Of a stretch of DNA of 64,000 nt, positions 56,019 through 64,000 are shown piece after piece. Source of the DNA: Gloeopeniophorella convolvens (taxonomy: Eukaryota > Basidiomycota > Agaricomycetes > Russulales); NCBI GenBank assembly GCA_022496205.1, contig WTXD01000015.1:186001-250000 (forward strand), in the 5' to 3' direction. Within the stretch, counting starts at the first letter, position 1; each line of letters opens with the position of its first letter. The position numbers were made by a program, and so were the translations under genes. The notes under the pieces were generated by a model, which saw only the letters and a list, made by a program, of their open reading frames with translations, ran no database searches and was not told the origin of the DNA.

Positions 56019-57560
56019 CTAGGGCTTGCCGTAGTTTGGGCGTGGATGCTGCGCGTTGGATAAGTGCTTGGAACTTTCCCGAAACACTCCCTCCTCCATC
56101 GCATCCATGAGGATAGCCAGAGTCTCGATGAAGTTGGTTGTTTGCCTAGGAGGGAGGCCATGGGCTGCGGGGCAGCGCACCGAAGGTGCCACCACGGCAA
56201 GTACAAATTGATCCAGATTTTCTTTCTCTGATTCAGTGCTTCCCTGATCTAGTATCTCGTTGCCGGCCAAAGTCAAGACATCCGATAGTCAGGCCAACTC
56301 CGATACGTTCCGGGGCTGTCGGGTCAACACCTGTTGCGCGATCAGTGCCCAGATGCAGCGCGCCGAGACGCGTACGGCGACGTCATCACTTTCGCGAAGG
56401 TCGCTCATGAAAGTCGTCGAAGCAAAGCGGACGCGAATGTCCTCCAACAGCGGGTTCCGTGGGTCCGCAGCGTCACCAGTATTGAGTTCCTTCACAGCCT
56501 GATATACGGCGTTTAGGCAAACTGCAAGACGGCGCTGGAGCAAGCTTTTCTCGAGCTCGATACCGCCCGGAAGACACGTTTGGAACAGTGCACATAGCTG
56601 GTCGTAGAATGTGGATCTTCCATCTTTGTCTTTGATCTTCATTAGCAGGAGGACCATGCTGTCGGGAACGCTGGTTACAAAGTCTTGAAATCTCGCCTTA
56701 TCGGCGAACGCTGGTAAGTTGAGCATCCAAGTAAAGGCCTTGACGTCGACTGAACCTGGCGCATCCAATGCTCCATCAACGACAGTCCTACGAAATCCAA
56801 CCTTGAGCCGCCCACTGTGATGGGTAGCCCATCCCTTGGATGAATTCATAAGGTCGACCAGTATCTTGTGGGTTGTGTTCGTGATGTTGAACCATTGGGT
56901 GTCACGTAAGCATCGTGGACCAAGTTCGAAAGGGCAAATAGACAGGTTGCCGTGATCGAGCACAGCACGTGCCACATGTACCACCACATGCTGGATATCG
57001 GCGTCCGATACGGGGAGTCGCGCGCGATGGATGGTAGGATGGTAAGGGCGATGTAAACCAGAGCGAAGAGAGCGGTGATGCTGGATAGGAAGATGGAGAC
57101 GACCTCGGAAATTGTGAAAAAGAAAATGACCAGTCCGGCGAAAAATAGGAAGAGGGAGAGGTGAAGGAGAGCGGGCGTGAACTCGACAGCGTGAAGCGTG
57201 CCATATCTTAAGACGCCGAGATACAGGTACGAGCGCACACGTGCTCGGTCGCAAGGCGCACTGGACATCGACGGTAGTTGGAGATACCGTCGCGTCCATT
57301 GTTGTACATTGAACGTCTTGTAGCTTTCGATGATAAAGGCAGCAACGGTTGCAGAGAAGAGGCCCGTCTTCGAATCAAGGTGCAGGTACCGAGAGCTAGC
57401 GTCAACGGCCGACTTGCCAGTGATTAATTTCGAGATACTCACGAATACGAGGACACCATTCGCATCATCCTTCTAAGTATCGGTTGCATCGGTGTCGGAT
57501 TTCTTTGCCTCCTCGAGATACATTGACCACATCTTGTCCGCTGACCCGCGTTTGCGGTCT
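56019..57560 (-). pseudogene. decayed DUF6535 gene with internal deletion
   Basis: The 5' part reads SADKMWSMYLEEAKK, then a TAG at 57475-57473 stands where the intact copies have the Trp of WKDDANG. KDDANGVLVF and a GTGAGT donor follow. The next exon has TGLFSATVAAFIIESYKTF joined directly to VQQWTRRYLQLPS, so about 75 residues containing the first full membrane helix are deleted in frame. Three later helices remain (LLHLSLFLFFAGLVIFFFTI). Near 56900 the frame shifts (LVHDAYV to the frame with GALDAPGSVDVKAFTWML). After QPRNVSELA a stop occurs. A last family piece (LDQFVLAVVAP, FIETLAILMDAMEEG) lies in a separate frame ending at 56019. At least four independent lesions make this a certain pseudogene. 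Confidence 0.85.
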
Positions 57561-58869
57561 AAATCAATCTAGTCAACCAAAACCAGGCATTCCGACTCGA
57601 AGCTTACCCTCATCTAGAACGTCTTTGGTCGGGGCAGTGGGAGGAGTTCTTAAGTTGCTGAGGTGCTCGTATGCGTCGCAAGACATTCCACCGGAAGGAG
57701 CTGCTGGCAATTAGGAAAGGTGGGGTAAGAGCAAAGGTCTGCGCAGGTCAACTGGGCGACTTTGAGCGTGCGGCCCATCCTTTCTCCTGATTCTCCCTGT
57801 CACCACGTCCCCTTGGGCAGACGCTGGGTATCGATTCATGTAATCTTGCATGCATCGCCATCTTCCACCTCAAGCGGGCTAGAAGCTCTGCAGCGTCTGA
57901 TAGAATAAAGCCATTACAAACTTAGCAGAGTAACAAGTCCTGGCTCAGTGGCCAAACCCACCGCCTTTCCAGAGCGTCGCCCCCTAAAGTATCGACTCGC
58001 GCCGCATCCCTCTCGAGCTTGAATAGCCGTGTCTGACAGCCCGGTGAGCCTTCTAAATGTTTCGGAGGTGATCCTGCTGCCCGTCTGGCCGCCACGCGAG
58101 CGCCGCAATGTCCCAGGTGCATGCCACCGGCGAATGCTGTCCTGACCACGGGGCGCAAAGGCTGTCCGAAATCACAGCCTGGATTAGCGAAAAGCAGGCA
58201 TGTCGTTGCGAATACTCAGCGTAAAGAGTTTCTACACATATGCTACAGCCTCAAAAATCTCCGCGGCAGGTGGGCTACACTGGTGTACGACGTGGCACGT
58301 TGTTTCTACTCGGACGTCCATCGAAAACGGCCCACCGACGGAGATGAAGTGCCCTGTGTGAGATAGGGCTGGGACTTGGACAGGTGACCGATCGTTCATG
58401 GAGAGATTGGACGCCCCCAGTCAGAAGATCGAGCGCGGTGAGAGCACGGGTTCATTCAGGTTCACCCAAAGCGTCGCACTACCTTCGGAGTCCGTGGCTC
58501 GGAGCTGATCGGGGTGTCTTTAGGCTTCGCAGGGGGGGCGCTGCGCGCCCATACAACGGAGCCCCTGGTAAGCCAAGGAGATAGTGACATGGCAGGGGTG
58601 CCTTGCAGGTACCATGAGGCATTCCAGCTTTCTGTGATCACATAAGTAAAAGGATGGAAGTCTGTAGAAGGCGAGTCGTAGAGTCATAATATGTCATAAC
58701 AACGGTTCCCAGGCTCCCTGCGTCACGTGCCATACGCCCATAACAACTTCACCGTAAGTACAGCTTGTCCCAGGACCCGTTGGTCGCCAGCGACCATAGT
58801 CGTAAAGAAAAATCGTACACGCATACATAAGTATCTTAGACAGGTCGTCACGAACATCATAATCATAGA
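57561..58869. other. intergenic, no gene recognised
   Basis: Only short discordant frames. No repeat or RNA feature seen. Confidence 0.5.
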
Positions 58870-60790
58870 TCATAAGGCAGCGCTCAGGCGTCCCGAGCCC
58901 ACTTCCACCATCAACTGAGACGTCGCCACAGACTGCCTGCGCGACCCCGCCGTCCCACCAGGCGTGCTCGGGCTGCGCGGGCGCGAGCTGGGCGCATGCG
59001 GGCTCGGCGGGACAACCAGCGCCTCCTCCCCCGCGCCGCCGCCCGAGACGCCCTCGAGCGCCTCCCGCAACGGCACACGCACATCGCGCAGCGCCTCGTC
59101 CCGCTCCGCGCGGCGCAGAAGCTGCTCCGCCTTGCGCTGAAAGTCCGCCCGCCCGCCCGCACCCAGCAACACTGCGAGCGTCTCCGCGAACGCCGTGCCG
59201 GGCCCGCCGCGGGCCAGCGCGCCGCGCACGAACGCGTCCGTGTTCGCGTGCTCGAGCGCCGCGGGCCCGCCGGGCGCCGCGAGCTGCGCCGGCGCGCCGG
59301 CTCCAAGCGCGTCGCGCAGCCACGCGAGCTGCGCCGCGCTCGGCGGCGTGCGCCGGCGCAGGAGCGTGCGCGCCAGCAGCGCGCGCGTGCCGAGCGCCGC
59401 GGTGCGCACGGCGGGGTCCGTGTGCACGCAGAGCGCGTGGAGCACGTCGGGCGGTGCGAAGCGCGCGCGCAGGTCATCGAGGAGCGCGGGGGCGGCGTCG
59501 AAGTCGGCGCCGCGGTAGACGACGCCGTTGTACGCGCACAGCGTGGGCTGGAGCGCGCGCAGGCACGCCGCGAGCGGCGCGGCGTCGCCTGTGGCGAGGC
59601 CGGACTGGAGGAGAGCGTGCAGCCGGTCGCGGAAGCGCGCGGCGGGGTGCTGGGTGAGTTGGAGGAGCGTGCTGTCGGGGGCGCTTGCGATGAAGGCCTC
59701 CAGCGCTGCGTCGTGCGCTAGCGCGGGCGTGTCGAGTAGCCATGCGAGCGCCGCTGTGTCTTCTTTGGGCGGCGCGTGCAGGGCGGCGCGGACGACGCTC
59801 CTGCGGACGCCGTGCGTGAGGGCACTGGTGTGTGTGCGGACGGACGCGCCGAGCGATTCGAGCCACCGCGCGAGGACGCGCTGCCTGCGCGAGGTGATGT
59901 CCCCCAGGTTCGGCGGCACGAGCGCGCTGTGGAGTACGTTGACGAGTCCGAACGCGAGGCTCGACGGGAGCACGAGGGCCGCGTGCCATGCGAACCAGAG
60001 GACGTTCGACATCGGGGTGCGGTACGGCGAGCGGAGGTCGATGCAGGGGAGGACGGTCAGGACCGCGTACGCGAGCGCGAGGACGCCGACGCCGGCGGCG
60101 AGGACGATCGCCACGGTCCGAAAGATCGTGAAGAAGAACACGACCAGGCCCGCGAGGAAGAGGGCGATGGCGAGGTGCAGCAGCATCGGCGCGGCCTCCA
60201 CCGCGCGCGGCACGCCGTACTTCAGCACGCCGCGGTATAGATATGCGCGCACGCGGGCACGCTCGGCCGGCGCGGCGGGGAGGTGTGGCAGCTGGATGTA
60301 CCTGCACGCCCATCCCTGCATCAGCGTCGCGGCAAGCGCGCTGGAGATGCTAAGCACGAGACTCAGCAGCCACATTGCGTTGACACAGACAACGGGTGTG
60401 CTCGGATGGAAGGGCGCGGGGTTGGTAACGCCCACTGCCCCAGCGGCGCCTGCGGTGCCGCCTTGGCTGGCCAGCTGCAGCGATATCTGCCTGAGCAGGA
60501 GGACGCTTTCGTTGCTAGAGTCGGCCGAGAGCTCTTTGTAGCTCTCGACGATGAATGTCGCGACTGTCAGCGTGAACAGACCTGCCTCGGGGCCTGTCAG
60601 CACGAGCAGCTCCGGAGCGGACCGGACTCACAAACACGAGGAATCCATTTGCGTCGTCCTTCCACCCCTGGGCATTCGCTCTGTCCTGTCTATCGGACTC
60701 GGCAAGGTAGATCGACCACAGTTTGTCTGAGGATCTCTCGCGTGGCGCCGCTATTTGAGATCGGATGAGAGAATAAGTCACTTCGGTCAT
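58870..60790 (-). CDS. DUF6535 multi-pass membrane protein, intact copy 2 (GC-rich)
   Basis: Exon 1 (60790-60632; ATG 60814 is an in-frame alternative) has SSDKLWSIYLAESDRQDRA and GWKDDANGFLVF. A 46-nt intron with GCTGAC branch leads to exon 2 (60585-58870), giving about 624 aa. Exon 2 opens AGLFTLTVATFIVESYKELS. Helices VVCVNAMWLLSLVLSISSAL, LLHLAIALFLAGLVVFFFTI and AIVLAAGVGVLALAYAVLT make a membrane domain in the first 260 residues. The large C-terminal part is Ala/Leu/Arg-rich and helical. It ends in a Ser/Pro/Arg tail (HAPSSRPRSPSTPGG), which the other copies lack. Third codon positions are far more GC-rich than in the other copies, so this member has a different history or expression level. 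Function unknown. Confidence 0.85.
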
Positions 60791-61316
60791 GCGCCTGTCT
60801 CGTGACACGTACATTTGTATTGTGTGGGACCCGCTTGTGAAGGTGAGAAGATATCGCTGAGGTGTATTGAGGGAGAAGGCATCTGTCCCGATCTCGTGAC
60901 AGTGGTGCAGGCGAAAACTGAAAACTATGGGGGAAGGGGCGTATGCTGGTTCCCAGTGGCGAATTGTTGCAATATATAAGTGCGGGCTCTCGGCGCGTGC
61001 CCTCGAGGCCTGAAGCACCACAAGAATTTTTGCAGAACCTTCGGGGTTCAGCCGGTGCCCCTGGAGCCCTCCGCGGTCATGAAAGTCAAACGCGAGCAAA
61101 CACTCCCATAATTTGTATTTTGTGGAGACGGCTGCAGTGTGTTATGTACAGCCACTACCTCCGTGGTAGCAACAGTCGGGTCGGCAGACGGGCCCGTAGT
61201 AGCACGAGGAATATGAACAGAAGGAATAGGACACGTGGCCACGCTCATCGCGAGTCGGACATGTAAACAGAGTTGTAGGTATGGGAGATCCTGGTCACCT
61301 GCCGCCGTGGTTGAAT

Positions 61317-61850
61317 CTAGCCAAACGCTGAGTAAAGCACCGTGTGATCCTCAATCAGGCCTTTTGTTGGAAAAAGGAAGACCAAATTCGAGACAAAGAC
61401 CGCGTTGACGTCAAAAGACTGGAGCGAATCGCCAGGATCAGTCGTCAAGACAGCGAGGGCTTGAAGGGGTAAGCTTTGGTTAAAGACCCCAGACGTCCCG
61501 AGACGTCTGGCGCTCCCACACTCTGGCCAGTTGAAGGTTGCGAGAACATAATCAACCCGCCATGACCGCCCGAAAAGCGGGTGATTAATTTCCCAGTGCA
61601 CGGAGGACGCGCGGGCTCCGCGTTCACAAGGGTCGTCCAATATCGTGAGAAATCCAAGTACCAGACGAACGGGAGAGACATGCCTTTTGAGGGGTCTATT
61701 TGGGGACCCAAATAGCAGAGCGAGCGCTTTCTTTGTGTACAGGCCAAGTCGCAGCAAGGCCATTGCGTCTGGATGCAGCGAGATTGTCTTGTTGACCCCC
61801 GAGTCGTCGGTATGAATTGAGCGCGACATCTGAGAGGAAACAGCATGCAT
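61317..61850 (-). CDS. hypothetical ORF, unrecognised
   Basis: A single-exon frame of 177 codons from ATG 61850 to the stop at 61317. The translation (MHAVSSQMSRSIHTDDSGV at the start, LVFLFPTKGLIEDHTVL near the end) has no repeats, membrane helix or motif I know. The palindrome at 61489-61510 lies inside it. No paralogue in the window. It may be chance. Confidence 0.22.
   Translation of the reverse strand: MHAVSSQMSRSIHTDDSGVNKTISLHPDAMALLRLGLYTKKALALLFGSPNRPLKRHVSPVRLVLGFLTILDDPCERGARASSVHWEINHPLFGRSWRVDYVLATFNWPECGSARRLGTSGVFNQSLPLQALAVLTTDPGDSLQSFDVNAVFVSNLVFLFPTKGLIEDHTVLYSAFG
61489..61510. repeat. inverted repeat, 9-bp arms
   Basis: CCAGACGTC and GACGTCTGG separated by CCGA; a perfect hairpin-capable palindrome. 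Confidence 0.7.
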
Positions 61851-62040
61851 CAATGGCCCGCGAGCCAGGTCAGATCACCGGCACCAGCGTTCTTCAGGCA
61901 GTACACCTGACAAACCCGCCGCGATGCACGACCTGCTGCTCTGCTTTAGGACACTGTTCGACAACAAAAGGCGGAAGAGGCCTACCATGAGGCTCCTGGG
62001 GGGTGCCGAACGACAAAAAGGAGGCCCAGCCTTGGCCCGC

Positions 62041-62073
62041 TTGGGCTAGACCTCGTTTGGGCATCTAGCCCGA
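62041..62073. repeat. inverted repeat, GGGCTAGA/TCTAGCCC
   Basis: Perfect 8-bp arms at 62043-62050 and 62064-62071 (about 11 bp with one mismatch) around a 13-nt loop. Could be a terminator-like or transposon relic hairpin. No other support. Confidence 0.5.
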
Positions 62074-64000
62074 GGCTGACTTTTGCCCCTCATTTCGGGA
62101 AAGGCGGTTGTCCATGAGGGGGTCCCGAGCCGCGGTTGTATCCTCCAAATCCCAAGACATGCAGCAAGAGAGGGCGCTGCAGAGAGAGCAACACGAGTAC
62201 AGACCAGAATTGCAGCGCCCCCGAACCGGATGCCAACTACGCCGGTAGCCTTGGAGCCATCGCCGAGGTGAGTCTATCCAATAGATCTGGGCTGAAATGC
62301 ATGCAGGATCCATGAGAGAAGGCATTGCAAGAAATCAGCCAGTGCCACGTACAACAGTGCATAACGCCCTCAATCTAGCATCGGGTCCCGGTATCGTCTT
62401 CGACGGCAGCCACGCTTCGACTCGGAGGTAGGACAACGGCCCCGTTTCGAGAGTTGAGCTCGGTACCCCTGCGGGACCGGAGGTTTCTGTGACGCGATCC
62501 AGATCCGTTAGGCCCCTCGGTCCCTGGAAATCAAGAAGGGCTGGTACCTTGCTTGTGCACCGCATTGGCGGACCTCTCCGAGACCTCGAGGCAAATAGAT
62601 CTCTACCCTGGAATATACTGGTTTACCATTGCGCGGACTGCATGTAGGACGTCCCGGGGCGCCGTCGGGTCGTGCAGGGACGTCCGCCAGGCGGCAGTAT
62701 TCATTGCAGCGCATTGCATGCACGATGCAGACCTGGCGGTGGTGACTGGTGCCTCCGATGATTGCGGGAGAGATGACATACGGCATAAGACTGAGTAGGA
62801 CGACTACAGGCGAGGCGCCATGTACAAGCCTGTGCCAACGGCATTGAACAGCCAAGGCAGCATGATGCACGAGGACGAATAATCAGCACCAAAAAAGTAA
62901 CATCCCTTCCCCGACAGAGACTCAATCATGGGATGTGCGCGGCGACTGGCAGGGGAGCGTGCTTTAGCGGTCTAGAGTGGATCCTATACGTGACGTGTGG
63001 ACCGGCGGGCTGTGGTTGATGGCCTAGTCGCCGCGACCCGAGCCAGAACATAGAGTCAGGATGCATATAAGAAGGCGGCCGGGCTCGCGAAAAGTAAGCA
63101 AGGCCTGCCTGAGTGCCACAAGATGATACCCAAAGACAGCTTGCGTGAGCCACGCAGACTGCCAACACAACAAGGAGTACGCACCGACGACCCCTGAGTC
63201 CCCCCGCCCTATACCGCGAACAACACCCGGGGCCACCAGACGAGAATGATACTGTATGGAGGCCGACAGAGGAGAGGGAATGATGGTGAAAGCGGAGAGC
63301 CGTGTGGCATGAGGTGCGCACAGTGACCAGCGCGGGCCTCCGCCGAGCGCAGCAAACATGAGCCTGTGCAAACTGTGAAGACAAGAAAAACCGAAGACAG
63401 ACTACAAGCCTTGGTACATAGATGAACTAGCACGAACTACAGACTGTCAAAGGAACACCACAGAGTTGAATGGAAGCCGTGGCATGCCCCGGGTTGTCCC
63501 GAGCGCAGACACAGCGAGTTGTGCCAGGTGCCGCGCCGAGAGCACACGTTTTCTTCCAAGACGAAGGAGGTGTGGAGATAGAACGGTCTTGTGAGGCCGA
63601 GGTGGGTGATCTCTCGAGGATTGCCGCGGTCGTGATCCACTGGGCTGTCCGCCGCACGGAGCGACGCCGGCCGGGCGCGATTTGCTCCGAGACGAGGGCC
63701 GCGAGGCTATTTTGCTCGTCGAGTCGATCCCCAGGCACATTCTGTGGGCGCGCGCGGTGGACTGCAAAGGATCAGCAGAGAAAGGGGAAGATTATAGTTA
63801 GATAGGAGGGCGGATCGGATGCGGAATGATTAATGATAGGGAGGGTTGAGCCGAGGGGCCGAGTGGCTCAGTTGAACGTTGACGACGGTTGGCCCGGTTT
63901 GAGTTGAACGGCGAGTCTTGTACGTTATCCTCAACAGCGCCCTTGACCTCTTTTCTCGCTTGTCACTCCTCCTTGTTCTCTCTTAAATCCCTTTAATCGA

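Larger units (their letters stand above)
60815..64000. other. right-end region, no gene defended
   Basis: One minus-strand frame (61850-61317) is long enough to list separately. The rest has overlapping short frames on both strands, two hairpin-forming inverted repeats (61489-61510, 62041-62073) and no family phrases. Confidence 0.45.

Noticed and set aside
62065..62925. Overlapping short frames at 62.0-62.9 kb
   Set aside because: Both strands show similar short frames with no family match; the hairpin at 62041 is the only structured feature.
1..64000. CRISPR arrays, operons, ribosome binding sites, riboswitches
   Set aside because: The window is intron-rich fungal nuclear DNA; no regularly spaced repeat arrays or prokaryotic signals are present.

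Overview
This window is nuclear DNA of a basidiomycete, most likely an agaricomycete of the polypore type. Genes are cut by many 46-86 nt introns with GTRNGY donors and CTRAY-like branch points. The sequence holds families that I know mainly from Agaricomycetes: F-box/LRR proteins, BTB proteins, DUF6535 membrane proteins and an unnamed family that starts with a conserved YRDQL..LWEP motif. I found no prokaryotic or organellar features. Exon joins were inferred by eye from frame continuity and splice signals.

Layout. 1-1658 (-): F-box/LRR gene running off the left edge. 1659-4817: no gene seen. 4818-5689 (+): probable degenerate C2H2 zinc-finger protein. 6825-8416 (-): truncated, frameshifted copy of the CNH half of a Vps39/TGFBRAP1-type tethering protein. 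8879-10926 and 11644-13679 (+): tandem copies of one unnamed agaricomycete family, both showing indels. 14206-16096 (+): SDS23-type CBS protein. 16416-18372 (+): cystathionine gamma-synthase (STR2). 20871-22280 (+): conserved acidic protein of unknown function. 24551-25931 (+): Zn2Cys6 regulator. 27193-28294 (+): MAM33/p32.

28.7-40.6 kb is an accessory block. A double-BTB gene (-) faces an F-box gene (+) across a shared promoter, and this divergent pair occurs twice (28.7-33.0 and 34.1-38.2 kb). A third F-box copy lies at 39.0-40.6 kb. One F-box member is intact, one has a few frameshifts and one is heavily decayed.

41.0-60.8 kb is a DUF6535 cluster, all on the minus strand. Two copies look intact (42.9-41.0 and 60.8-58.9 kb), one carries an in-frame TAA (48.0-45.9 kb), one has several lesions (57.5-56.0 kb) and one is a fragment (45.2-45.0 kb). 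An HNH-endonuclease-like gene (43175-44480, +) shares a 278-bp promoter with the first intact copy. A full-length EN-RT-RNaseH LINE (48376-55669, +) with a 12-bp target-site duplication and an A17 tail is inserted in the cluster. 60.8-64.0 kb has no gene that I can defend.

How it fits together: 14-28 kb holds conserved housekeeping genes (phosphatase/stress signalling, methionine synthesis, mitochondrial matrix protein). Both flanks hold fast-evolving, duplicated and decaying families. The substrate-adaptor pairs (BTB for Cul3, F-box for SCF) beside multi-pass membrane DUF6535 proteins look like a birth-and-death region. Joint function is inference only.
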